A stretch of 64,000 bases of DNA from Methanosarcina siciliae T4/M (GCF_000970085.1 NZ_CP009506.1:1798001-1862000); one strand, 5' to 3'; positions 35,721-44,033 are shown, counted from the stretch's first letter. Translations and numbers: made by a program. The notes: generated from the letters alone by a model not told the origin.

Positions 35721-36504
35721 TAGAAAATATAATTCTTAAAAGCGCTCAATAAAACCGGAGATTTAGTCTTTATTTTACTATTCAATCAAAAGAAAAAGTT
35801 TTTCTTAATAAATAAACTCCATTCTTGAATTTAATTAATATAAAACCCCTTAACGGGACTGATTTTGCTGAAAAAAAACAGTAACATTTTTCGGTTTTAA
35901 ACATTAAAACTTCAGTCTTTTTCTTCAAAATGAGTATCCTTTGGAAGTCAAGCACGAAGCAGCCGAGTTTTCGATTTTTTCCTTTCATACAAGGCTCTGT
36001 TTTTGATTCATAATTATTGAGGTTCTATTAAAATTGACAAAAATGCTCTAAAAGCAAACAAATCGGTCAAAATTACTTATTTTGACAAAAAATTACCTTT
36101 AAAGCCTCTGAAATAATACTTCAAAGTGTCTTTGAATACGAGTTAAGCTCAAAAATTGATATAATATTACATTTACTTCAAAAATTAGAATTTATTGCAA
36201 CTTATTTACACAAATTACACAAAAAATGAGTTATTTATTACTTCAATTTTAATTATAGATATAAATAACAAATTAAATAGATTTTAAGTTGTTATTGGAT
36301 ATATTTTTTACTAAATAAGCTATGTTGTTAAATATTAGCGGAAATAAAGGGATTATGTGAAAAATGGCAAAACCTCAATAGAAAAAGAACAAATAAAAAA
36401 ACATGAAAAATATGGTTTCAAATGTAAAAATTACCCGGATCATACGGAATGAACCATGATAAAAAGATATGTAGTTACCAGCTCCGAAAAATAAGAAACC
36501 GTAG
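35721..36504. other. AT-rich region between clusters A and B
   Basis: About 780 bases, very AT-rich and without a supported gene. The only recognisable item is the solo insertion-sequence end at 36363-36378. Confidence 0.4.
36363..36378 (-). mobile_element. Solo end of the insertion sequence found at 1975-3785
   Basis: AATGGCAAAACCTCAA is the exact reverse complement of the left end of the 1.8-kb element. No transposase lies next to it and no second end was found, so this is a relic of a deleted copy or a chance-preserved end. Confidence 0.6.
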
Positions 36505-36561
36505 CCATCAATTCAAGATAAAAAGAATCCGTGATTTTATCCTTATATCTTGAAAAGATGG
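36505..36561 (-). terminator. 3' hairpin of peptide cluster B
   Basis: CCATC (36505-36509) with GATGG (36557-36561), and AAGATA with TATCTT inside. It lies 58 bases 3' of peptide B1. The AATTCAA and CTTGAAAAGATG parts repeat those of the cluster A hairpin. Confidence 0.55.
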
Positions 36562-36618
36562 AAAAGGAAACAATTGCTTCTCTATTTAAGCGATCAATTA
36601 ATCCACGTCCAGTGTTAT

Positions 36619-36702
36619 TTAGTTCCAGCCGCCCCAGATGTAGAGACTGGTTCTCTCATAATACATGGCGACTTTGTTGTAAACAAGAGTAAAGAATCCC
36701 AT
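36619..36702 (-). CDS. Aromatic-rich small peptide B1
   Basis: 27 residues: MGFFTLVYNKVAMYYER followed by TSLYIWGGWN. GGAGG lies 7 bases before the ATG. It is identical in protein sequence to B2, 197 bp upstream. It has 8 aromatic residues and no Cys. It is too short for a helix bundle but amphipathic; a membrane-active or cofactor-free binding role is open. It is the third gene of the cluster B transcript. Confidence 0.7.
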   Translation of the reverse strand: MGFFTLVYNKVAMYYERTSLYIWGGWN

Positions 36703-36815
36703 TGTATATTCCTCCAGATTACGATTCCTGTTCAATTTATTCTTCCGAAAAGATAGCTAAGGAAGCGATTACTTTTCAGTTCAAATAGATATTATTAATC
36801 CGTATCCATTGTTAT

Positions 36816-36899
36816 TTAGTTCCAGCCGCCCCAGATGTAGAGACTGGTTCTCTCATAATACATGGCGACTTTGTTGTAAACAAGAGTAAAGAACCCCAT
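36816..36899 (-). CDS. Aromatic-rich small peptide B2
   Basis: 27 residues, the same as B1, with one silent change near the start (GGG against GGA for Gly 2). Same GGAGG site. It is the middle copy of a tandem array with an exact 197-bp period, so it probably arose by unequal crossing-over. Confidence 0.7.
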   Translation of the reverse strand: MGFFTLVYNKVAMYYERTSLYIWGGWN

Positions 36900-37012
36900 T
36901 GTATATTCCTCCAGATTTCGATTCCTGTTTTATTTGTTCTTCCGAAAAGATAGCTAAGGAAGCGATTACTTTTCAGTTCAAATAGATATTATTAATCCGT
37001 ATCCATTGTTAT

Positions 37013-37096
37013 TTAGTCCCAGGCACCCCAGATGTAGAGACTGGTTCTCTCATAATACATGACGACTTTGCTGTAAGCAAGAGTAAAGAATCCCAT
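37013..37096 (-). CDS. Aromatic-rich small peptide B3
   Basis: 27 residues: MGFFTLAYSKVVMYYER, then TSLYIWGAWD. It differs from B1/B2 at five positions, all frame-preserving (Val to Ala, Asn to Ser, Ala to Val, Gly to Ala, Asn to Asp). GGAGG lies at normal spacing. It is the first gene after the cluster B leader. Confidence 0.7.
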   Translation of the reverse strand: MGFFTLAYSKVVMYYERTSLYIWGAWD

Positions 37097-37265
37097 TATA
37101 TATTCCTCCAAATTTGAATGTGTTCTTCCTGTCTGGTGTTCTTCTTGTCTGGTTATCCATTTACATAATTTGAAATGAATGGAGTTTTGTGAATTTAGAA
37201 TAATTTCCCAATAGTGTATACTTCTACGATCAAATTTTCTATCAACCCCCCAACACCAAGATTAT

Positions 37266-37350
37266 ACTCATAGCAATTATTTTTAGAAATTTGTCTGGCC
37301 GCTAATCTTCATTTGCAGGTTCACAGACTAAATTTTAATTGCTTCAGAGT
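37266..37350 (-). ncRNA. Conserved 5' leader hairpin, cluster B
   Basis: Minus strand ACTC-TGA-AGCAATT (37350-37337) pairs with AATTGCT-AT-GAGT (37278-37266). At the first pair of the 7-bp helix there is A-T, where clusters A and C have G-C: a compensatory change. An inner GTCTG/CAGAC stem (37328-37324 with 37297-37293) is shared with copy C. Conserved GGGGGGTTGATAG follows at 37252-37240. Confidence 0.65.
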
Positions 37351-37371
37351 ATAAATAAAAATATATTCGTA

Positions 37372-37435
37372 ACATATATAAAATCAACAGAATTAACAAT
37401 ACTTACCATTAAATAGTCCTTGAAAATCTGAAAGA
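37372..37435 (-). promoter_or_regulatory. Promoter of peptide cluster B
   Basis: TATA box GATTTTATATATG on the minus strand (37373-37385), about 23 bases before the leader hairpin. GACTATTTAATG is at about 37410-37421. The two parts are nearly identical to cluster C over more than 60 bases. Confidence 0.6.
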
Positions 37436-37769
37436 ATCCCGTGGGGACAAAGAAGCAAACTTATAAATTTAAATTACAGGTTATAAATTTGTAAGTGTAT
37501 TAAAGAATAAAGCTTTTACCCCTATTTTCTGCAAATAAGGACAAAGTAAGACAGTTCAGGAAAAATAAAGGGTAAAAGGCATAATAAAATTTGATTTAAA
37601 GCTTTGAAGCCTGATTATATAACGGAAAAAACGAGTAACATCCTCTATTTATGAACTATCTAAATTAGCTTTTTTTCTTTAGAAGTATGCTTTTCTCCCG
37701 GAGAAAAAATTTTAAAGATTTATATTAATATAAATATTTTAATCTGTATGTCCTCTGACTCCGACCACC

Positions 37770-38400
37770 GTAGGACCTTTGGTTTTTCAAATCCTCAGCA
37801 TCCTGATTAATTTTTTCGTCCAATTCAGCTTTTTTTGCTTAATAGGATTATTTTAGAATCTTTAAATTAAATTAAAATATTTTAATGCTTTTAAATAGGA
37901 AAAATAGAGTTATAAAAACACATTGAATCTAATAAATGAATATATCAGATTTTTATACTTTACTAATAGATTTTTCCCGACTAATTTCGATAAAAAGCTT
38001 GTATATAGGTTTTATTATTCTAATCTCCCCCAATTATCCTTATTATTACGTATAAGTACTAATAATCCCCCTAAAAAGACGAAAGTCCCTTTTTCAATGT
38101 CAGCTTCGGGATTACCGTCAAGATTTGTGCGGATAACTCCAGGCAGACACACAAAAATCCTCTCTCAAAGCAGCTCAATGGCTCAGTCGGCTGTAACTAT
38201 CACAAAAGCAGACAGATCGAGCTTCAAAAACTCGTTTCTGAATCCTTGTACGTTCCCGCTGACCAGAACAGGCTTTTCCGAGACTCTGTTTTAAGTTAGG
38301 TCGAACCCGAAGTCTTCAAGAATTCGTTTGGAGATAGACTTCCGGACAGCAAAATCCGTATAAATCACTCCTTTCCTGTTTTTCGTTTCTGAACTTAGAT
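37770..38400 (-). pseudogene. Decayed copy of mptE
   Basis: Matches 40010-40740 in order. Near 37770-37840 it has the 3' end (ATTAATTTTTTCGTCCAATT against ATTAATTCTTTCGCCCAATT). At 38086-38290 it holds the middle part (CAGAACAGGCTTTTCCGAGA against CAGAACAGGTTTCCCTGAGA). At 38292-38400 it has the 5' end and promoter (CGAACCCGAAGTCTTCAAGA identical). The piece between about 37855 and 38085 is unrelated AT-rich sequence. Stops and frameshifts are abundant. Confidence 0.8.
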
Positions 38401-38458
38401 TTTATTATCGAGTTTCGTTTTTAAACTTAATTGCAGAGTCAATTACAGAGTTCTTTTT

Positions 38459-38605
38459 TTAAATTCCCGTTTTCATGGCAATGTCTTTAACATCCCTGTC
38501 CTTTACAAGAGCTCCGGGAACATCAGTATTTCTGCCGAGGTCAAGGACATCGTCTCTGACCTCTTCTGCAATCGGGTCCTTCAGGTTTCAACAGGCGTGT
38601 TAAAG
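38459..38605 (-). pseudogene. Decayed copy of the ileS 3' end
   Basis: Matches 40779-40920 (for example GCTCCGGGAACATCAGTATT against GCTCCGGAAACCTCAAGCCC, and CCTCTTCTGCAATCGGGTCC against CTTCTTCTGCAATCAGGTCT). It ends abruptly near 38605, which marks the edge of the duplicated block. Confidence 0.8.
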
Positions 38606-38639
38606 CAAACCGTCGACTTTCTACAAGGCAGGATTCTAC

Positions 38640-38745
38640 AAGGCAGGAATGCGGTAATTGAGATGAAAGTTCAGGGAAAGTGATAGGAAGGAAATCATAC
38701 AGAAAATACAGAGGCTTCAAATGAGCAGCCGGAAGATTAAAGCTC
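38640..38745 (+). pseudogene. Decayed fragment of the secreted-protein gene at 33822
   Basis: GGTAATTGAG, AAAGTTCAGGGAAAGTG, ATAGGAAGGAAATCATAC and ATGAGCAGCC follow the order of 34219-34301 in the intact gene. A stop (TGATAG) interrupts it. The piece lies just after the decayed ileS end and before cluster C, mirroring the order gene-then-cluster seen at 33.8-35 kb. Confidence 0.7.
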
Positions 38746-39079
38746 ACCTTCGGCATGAACTGCACTTTCCCAGACTCTTCATCTTACCGGATCGGGTTTT
38801 TGAGATATCAGAATCTCGTAAAAAAAGACAGTTAATAGTCATTGTTGGCTAAATCAAAGTTGCGCTGGCGCACCTCGCTGCAAGCAACGGGGTATGTTCG
38901 CGCCACCGCTCCAAATTCCGTTAAAGAAAGCAACAACCCTAAGCAATTTAGTTTAAGCAGAAATTAAAAACCAGAAGGTGGAATTGATAAATCATATTAT
39001 CATTAACAGTTGCCGAGGAAGTTTTCCATCCCGCAGCAAGCTAACGGGGTATTCGACTGAAATAATCGTATAAAATGTT
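38746..39079. other. Intergenic region with short repeated fragments
   Basis: Two related segments, GCTGCAAGCAACGGGGTAT at about 38878-38896 and GCAGCAAGCTAACGGGGTAT near 39032-39051, look like relics of one mobile element. The second ends with a frame PQQANGVFD-stop. No gene supported. Confidence 0.35.
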
Positions 39080-39115
39080 GCCATCATGACCATTTCAAAA
39101 CATGGTCATAATGGC
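39080..39115 (-). terminator. 3' hairpin of peptide cluster C
   Basis: GCCAT-C-ATGACCAT (39080-39093) pairs with ATGGTCAT-A-ATGGC (39102-39115): 13 pairs with one mismatch. It lies 67 bases 3' of peptide C, the same place as the hairpins of clusters A and B. Confidence 0.65.
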
Positions 39116-39181
39116 CTTAAATGATAATGGTAATCTCCGAAAGACATGCACTTCATTTGAGATCAGAGATAGGCCCGGGAT

Positions 39182-39256
39182 TTAGCAGCAGCCCCACCAG
39201 GATCTGCAGTAGAAGTATCTGTATACGCATCTAAAATAGAAGCAACAACAAAACAT
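39182..39256 (-). CDS. Cys/Tyr/Trp-rich small peptide C
   Basis: 24 residues, starting MFCCCFYFRCVYRYFYC and ending RSWWGCC: 7 Cys and 9 aromatic residues in 24. GGAGGGAGCTATA precedes the ATG. It shares the Cys-rich start and WWG ending style with the A peptides, but not their glycine repeat. Only one copy is in this cluster. It is nearest the functional mptE and ileS genes. Confidence 0.7.
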   Translation of the reverse strand: MFCCCFYFRCVYRYFYCRSWWGCC

Positions 39257-39511
39257 TATAGCTCCCTCCATCTTTAATCTATCTTTGTTCGTCTTCTCGT
39301 TATACTTCAGTCATCTGTAGTCGAAACCATACACCCCACATTAGTAAAATCCCACAGAGACTACTTTTAAGCCGAAAGCATTACGTACTTTCAAACTGAA
39401 AACTTATGAGTAAAATTTTCTTGAGTGTAAGTATGTATCCTTCTAATAGCGTATCGCTCCTGTAATCAAGCTCTCTATCAACCCCCCAACATCAAATTAA
39501 TACTCATTAAT

Positions 39512-39597
39512 ACTCATGGCAATTATTTTTAGAAACTAGTCTGGACGCTAATTTTCCATTCAAGAGATAACAGACTGGATTTTAATTGCCTGAGAGT
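39512..39597 (-). ncRNA. Conserved 5' leader hairpin, cluster C
   Basis: Minus strand ACTC-TCA-GGCAATT (39597-39584) pairs with AATTGCC-AT-GAGT (39524-39512). An inner AGTCTG/CAGACT stem is present (39576-39571 with 39543-39538). GGGGGGTTGATAGA follows at 39487-39474. This is the cleanest of the three copies. Confidence 0.65.
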
Positions 39598-39618
39598 ATA
39601 AATAAATATATATTCACA

Positions 39619-39680
39619 ACATATATAAAATCGACAGAATAAACTCTACTTACCATTAAATAGTCCTTGAAAATCTGAAC
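39619..39680 (-). promoter_or_regulatory. Promoter of peptide cluster C
   Basis: TATA box GATTTTATATATG on the minus strand (39620-39632), about 22 bases before the leader hairpin, with GACTATTTAATG at about 39654-39665. Confidence 0.6.
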
Positions 39681-40036
39681 AAATTATATGGAAACAAAAG
39701 GATTAACTTATAAATTTAATTTATGTGTCATAAATTTGTTAGTAAGACACCAGAATAAAGCTTTTATCCCTCTTTTCCCTAAATCCGGGAAAAGTAAAGC
39801 AGTTCAGGAAAAGTAAAGGGTAAACGGTGTGATCAAATTTTATCTAGAGCTTTAGAGACTTCTAACTTACCTCAAAACGCGAATAACCTTTTCTATTTGC
39901 AAACTATGCAAATTACTTATTTTTCCTTAAAAGTTTCTTCTTCCCCGGGAGAAAGATTTTCCGGCCAACCATCTAATGAAAAAGATTTGGACCAGGCGGT
40001 CCCTGCAATCCGGCTGTCCACATGGCCTTTCAGCCC

Positions 40037-40687
40037 TCAAATCCCTGTCATCCCGATTAATTCTTTCGCCCAATTCAGCTTCTTTTTCTTAATCGAACTC
40101 ACTCCGGGGTCTTCAAAATCAAACCCAGCCAGCCTGACATTTTTAGCTCCGAAATGAAGGGCTACAAAAACGCAGCGATCCCCGTCACTGAACCCGCCAA
40201 AGTTGTATACTCGATCAAAGGGCCTTGACTGGGTAGTTGCGATAAAGCGCTTGAATCGGGGTACGTATTTTTCCAGCCTGTCCCGATTATCCCCGTGGGC
40301 ATGGATAAGGACCATTGATCCCTTTTCGCAGGCAAGGATCTCTTTTTCAATATCAGTATCAGAAGCGCCATCAAGGTCTGTACAGATAACTTCAGGCACG
40401 CGGCCGATATCCATAAGGACGGCGGTGGCTCCGTCGGCTGCAATTATTACAAAAGCAGAGAGGTTGACCGCTAAAAGCTCGTTTTTGAGTCCGGGAGCAT
40501 TCCCACAGACCAGAACAGGTTTCCCTGAGATCCTTTCCTTAAGTTCGGAGGTGCTGGCAGTGTTTTTCTCGGTCAACATGAGAGAAAGGAATCGGGCTGC
40601 CTCTTCGTCCCCTGTACGGTCGAACCCGAAGTCTTCAAGAATTCGTTCGTAGATAGGTTCCCAGACAGCAAAATCCGTATAAATCAC
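40037..40687 (-). CDS. mptE: 6-hydroxymethylpterin diphosphokinase
   Basis: 216 residues of the DUF115 family. The N-terminal helical part is followed by GKPVLVCGNAPGLKNELLA (nucleotide-binding glycine motif), VIIAADGATAVLMDIGRVPE, VICTDLDGASDTD (metal-binding Asp cluster) and HAHGDNRDRLEKYV. These are the hallmarks of archaeal MptE, which transfers diphosphate from ATP to 6-hydroxymethyl-7,8-dihydropterin in tetrahydromethanopterin/sarcinapterin synthesis. It lies 3' of ileS with an 82-bp gap. A decayed copy at 37770-38400 shows the locus was once duplicated. Confidence 0.88.
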   Translation of the reverse strand: MIYTDFAVWEPIYERILEDFGFDRTGDEEAARFLSLMLTEKNTASTSELKERISGKPVLVCGNAPGLKNELLAVNLSAFVIIAADGATAVLMDIGRVPEVICTDLDGASDTDIEKEILACEKGSMVLIHAHGDNRDRLEKYVPRFKRFIATTQSRPFDRVYNFGGFSDGDRCVFVALHFGAKNVRLAGFDFEDPGVSSIKKKKLNWAKELIGMTGI

Positions 40688-40769
40688 TCCTTTCCTGTTT
40701 TTCGTTTCTGAACTTAGATTTTATTATCGAGTTTCGTTCCGAAACTTAATTACAGAGTCAATTACAGAG

Positions 40770-43700
40770 TTATTTCTTTGCAATTCCCATTTTCATAGCA
40801 GTACCTTCGACATTCCAGTCCTTTACCAGGGCTCCGGAAACCTCAAGCCCGCTGCCGAGATCAAATACATCGGCTCTAACTTCTTCTGCAATCAGGTCTT
40901 TCAGAGTTCCAACAAGCGCCAGGACCTTTTCGTCCTCTATCCTGACAGAAGCGCGGATGTTTTCGTCTACAACAAGATCGAGTTCCTTCCTCATGTCCTG
41001 AAGCCTGCGGATGACTTCTCTTGTGTAGCCCTCAGCTTCGAGTTCAGAGGTAAGGTTTGCGTCCACATACACAAGGCCTGCATCGGACTCGGCACTGGCT
41101 GTGCCTTCAGGCAGGGTTTCTTTGAAGTTTGCCATGTCAGAGGTGACTGTAACAGTGGTTCCGTCAGCCAGGGTAAGTTCGAATTCCCCGGTTTCGGCAA
41201 AGGCTTTCTTTAAAGCAAAACCCTCTACTTTCTGCAGGGCAGGGATAACCTTTCCGGCATCCTTCTTGAAAACAGGTCCTATCTTGCCCGGGTCAGGGAT
41301 TACCTCAAGCCCGAGTTCTTCCCAGCTCTTGCCAATCCCGGTAAGCACAATGGCTTTGGAATTGGTCTGGTCCATAAGTACGGAACGCAGCCTGTCAACT
41401 GCCTTTGTAGCAGCCTCGTTTTCAGGCGAAATAATAATTCTTGATACGGGCCACCTGAGCTTTCTTCCTGCTTTCTGGCGGGCGTTTGAAGCGGCTTCCA
41501 CGATCGAGCGAGCAGTGTCCATGGCCTCTTCAAGTTCGGGATCCAGATAAGCGTCATTGACCTTAGGCCAGTCGCACATGTGCACGGATTCGGGAGCACT
41601 CGGGTCCACGTTCCGGATCAGGTTCTGGTACATCTCTTCAGCCAGGTAGGGCATGAAAGGCGAGATCAGCTTTGTGATTATTACATAGACTTCGTAAAGT
41701 ACGCAGTAAGCCGCAAGCTTGTCCGGGTCGTCAGCTTCGGTCCATGTCCTCGGACGGATAAGCTGGATATACCAGCGGGAGAGGTCTTCAAGGGCAAACT
41801 CCAGGATCTCACGGACTGCCTTATGGAGGAGGTATCCACTCATTGCTTCGTTCACGGCTTTTATCACGGACTGGGCTCTTGAGAGAATCCACCGGTCTTC
41901 TTCTCTCAGGGCGGCTTTTACGGAATCCAGGCTGACCTGCATCGGGTCAAAATTGTCAAGCGCCATATACGGGAGCGGGAACCTGAAAACGTTCCAGAGG
42001 ATATTGATAGAACGGTGGACGGTTTCTACCTCTTCCAAATTGTACTTCAGGTCTTCCCAGGGTGCGCTTGAGGAAAGTACGTAGGCACGCAGTGTGTCTG
42101 CCCCCAACCTATCGATAATGTCCAGGGGAGATACCACGTTTCCAAGGCTCTTGGACATCTTCTTTCCGCCTGCATCCAGAGTAAAGCCGTGCATGAGCAC
42201 ACTCTTATAAGGTGCCCGACCAAAGCCAACCATACTTGCCCCGAGCTGGGAATAGAACCAGCCGCGAGTCTGGTCATGTCCTTCGGTTACGAAATCAGCA
42301 GGCCACCATTCATCAAACTGATCATGCGTCTGCGGAAACTTCAGGGTTGCCCAGGAAGCAACAGCCGAGTCAAACCAGACATCGAAAACGTCTTCAACCC
42401 GCTTTTTCTCTCCTCCGCACTCACAGGGCACGGTAACCCTGTCCACATAGGGTCGGTGCAGTTCGATATCCCCGCTTAACCCTGCCTTTTCGAGCAGTTC
42501 GGCCTTTGTCCCTATTACCTCAAGTTTTCCGCACTTCTTACATTTCCAGACAGGGATCGGAATTCCCCAGTAGCGCTGCCTGGAGATGCACCAGTCTCTT
42601 GCCCCTTCGACCCATGTCCTGAAACGGGCTGAACCCGCCCAGTCAGGGTACCAGTCAACAGCATCGATTTCCTCGAGCATTTTTTCCTTGATCTCGGTGA
42701 CCTTGAGGAACCACTGCTCGGTTGCAAGGTAGATGATGGGAGTCTTGCAGCGCCAGCAGTGTCCGTACCTGTGCGTGACCGTCCCTTCGGCAAGGAGCCT
42801 GTTACGGGCCTTGAGGTCTTCGATAACAATGGGGTTTGCTTCCCTGACGTTCTTGCCTGCATACTCCCCGGCTTCTTCGGTGTAGGAGCCGTTTGGGCCC
42901 ACAGGACAGAGGATCGGAAGTTTGTGCTTTATCCCGAGGGTGAAGTCGTCCATACCGTGCCCGGGGGCTATATGCACACAGCCGGTATTTTCGACGGTTA
43001 CGAAATCGGCAAGATAGACTCCGTGCTTAATCTCGTTCTGGATGGGCACCAGGTCTCCGACGGGGCTTTCGTACTCAAGATTTGTGAGCTCTTCTCCGAG
43101 CATTGTCTCAAGCACTTCAAAGTCCGTATACCTTCCCTGCTTGAGGACATTTTTGATCAGTTCCGTGGCTGCAATAAGGACCTCTTCCGAGCCGTCCTGC
43201 CGGATTGCCCTGAATTTTGAGTATTCGTAAGCCGGATGAACAGCTACGGCTACGTTTGCAGGAATTGTCCAGGGCGTGGTTGTCCAGATGACTATGAAAG
43301 TGTTTTCTTCACCTTTGACCCTGAACTTAACATAAATCGAAGGGTCAGTCCGCTCGGAATATTCGACTTCTGAATCGGCAATTGCAGTTTCACAGCGCGG
43401 GCACCAGTTTACCGACCGCTTGCCCACATCAAGGAGGTCTTTTTCACGGGCCTGTTTGAGAGTCCACCAGGCAGCCTCGATGTAGTCGTCTTTTAAGGTC
43501 ATGTAGGGTTCCGGCCACTGCATCCAGACCCCGAGCCTCTGGAACTGCTCGGTCATTGCCTGTTTCTGCGTAATGGCAAATTCCTTGCATTTCTCGATGA
43601 AATTCTCTACCCCGAAGCTCTCGATATCCTTCTTGGATTTAAAACCGAGCACACCTTCGACTCTTACCTCAATCGGGAGCCCGTGCATATCCCAGCCGGG

Positions 43701-43946
43701 GCGTTCAAGGATGTAGCGGTTGTTCATGGAGTAATAGCGGAGAATGGAATCTTTAATGATCTTATTCCAGGCAGTCCCCAGGTGGATGTGTCCTGTAGTG
43801 TACGGGGGGCCGTCAACAAAAAAAAGCCTTTTTCCGGTCTTGCGTCTCTCCCGGGTTTTCCGGTAGGCATCGCTGTCTTCCCAGAACTGCGTTACTTTTT
43901 TTTCGATTTGTTCTGCATCGTATTTGGCAGTGATTTCTTTTATCAT
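40770..43946 (-). CDS. ileS: Isoleucyl-tRNA synthetase
   Basis: 1058 residues. Class I signatures: PPYTTGHIHLGTAWNKIIKD (HIGH-type site near residue 52) and GKKMSKSLGN (KMSKS). The editing CP1 domain carries TTTPWTIPANVAVAVHP, and WCISRQRYWGIPIPVW and the zinc-like CKKCGKLE segment are present. The C-terminal anticodon-binding region is of the archaeal/eukaryal type, with VDENIRASVRIED near the end. It charges tRNA-Ile with isoleucine. Length is normal and the frame intact. A minus-strand TATA box near 44026-44033 and a palindrome at 43984-44019 lie upstream. Confidence 0.97.
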   Translation of the reverse strand: MIKEITAKYDAEQIEKKVTQFWEDSDAYRKTRERRKTGKRLFFVDGPPYTTGHIHLGTAWNKIIKDSILRYYSMNNRYILERPGWDMHGLPIEVRVEGVLGFKSKKDIESFGVENFIEKCKEFAITQKQAMTEQFQRLGVWMQWPEPYMTLKDDYIEAAWWTLKQAREKDLLDVGKRSVNWCPRCETAIADSEVEYSERTDPSIYVKFRVKGEENTFIVIWTTTPWTIPANVAVAVHPAYEYSKFRAIRQDGSEEVLIAATELIKNVLKQGRYTDFEVLETMLGEELTNLEYESPVGDLVPIQNEIKHGVYLADFVTVENTGCVHIAPGHGMDDFTLGIKHKLPILCPVGPNGSYTEEAGEYAGKNVREANPIVIEDLKARNRLLAEGTVTHRYGHCWRCKTPIIYLATEQWFLKVTEIKEKMLEEIDAVDWYPDWAGSARFRTWVEGARDWCISRQRYWGIPIPVWKCKKCGKLEVIGTKAELLEKAGLSGDIELHRPYVDRVTVPCECGGEKKRVEDVFDVWFDSAVASWATLKFPQTHDQFDEWWPADFVTEGHDQTRGWFYSQLGASMVGFGRAPYKSVLMHGFTLDAGGKKMSKSLGNVVSPLDIIDRLGADTLRAYVLSSSAPWEDLKYNLEEVETVHRSINILWNVFRFPLPYMALDNFDPMQVSLDSVKAALREEDRWILSRAQSVIKAVNEAMSGYLLHKAVREILEFALEDLSRWYIQLIRPRTWTEADDPDKLAAYCVLYEVYVIITKLISPFMPYLAEEMYQNLIRNVDPSAPESVHMCDWPKVNDAYLDPELEEAMDTARSIVEAASNARQKAGRKLRWPVSRIIISPENEAATKAVDRLRSVLMDQTNSKAIVLTGIGKSWEELGLEVIPDPGKIGPVFKKDAGKVIPALQKVEGFALKKAFAETGEFELTLADGTTVTVTSDMANFKETLPEGTASAESDAGLVYVDANLTSELEAEGYTREVIRRLQDMRKELDLVVDENIRASVRIEDEKVLALVGTLKDLIAEEVRADVFDLGSGLEVSGALVKDWNVEGTAMKMGIAKK

Positions 43947-43983
43947 ATGGGGGTCTCCCTGATGAAAGATAAACTAAATAAAC

Positions 43984-44033
43984 GTCGCCTGTGCAGGACC
44001 TACCCTGCGGCTGGCGGACAACTCATTATAAAT
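43984..44033 (-). promoter_or_regulatory. ileS promoter with a nested palindrome
   Basis: Minus-strand TTTATAAT (44026-44033) is the TATA box. Between it and the gene lies a nested inverted repeat: GTCGCC/GGCGGAC outer and GCAGG/CCTGC inner (43984-44019). It overlaps the expected transcript start, so it could be an operator or a leader hairpin. Confidence 0.4.

Noticed and set aside
36550..36756. 68-codon plus-strand frame over peptide B1
   Set aside because: Antisense shadow of the tandem peptide array; not conserved in the other two copies.
37923..38294. 123-codon plus-strand frame
   Set aside because: It is antisense to the decayed mptE copy.
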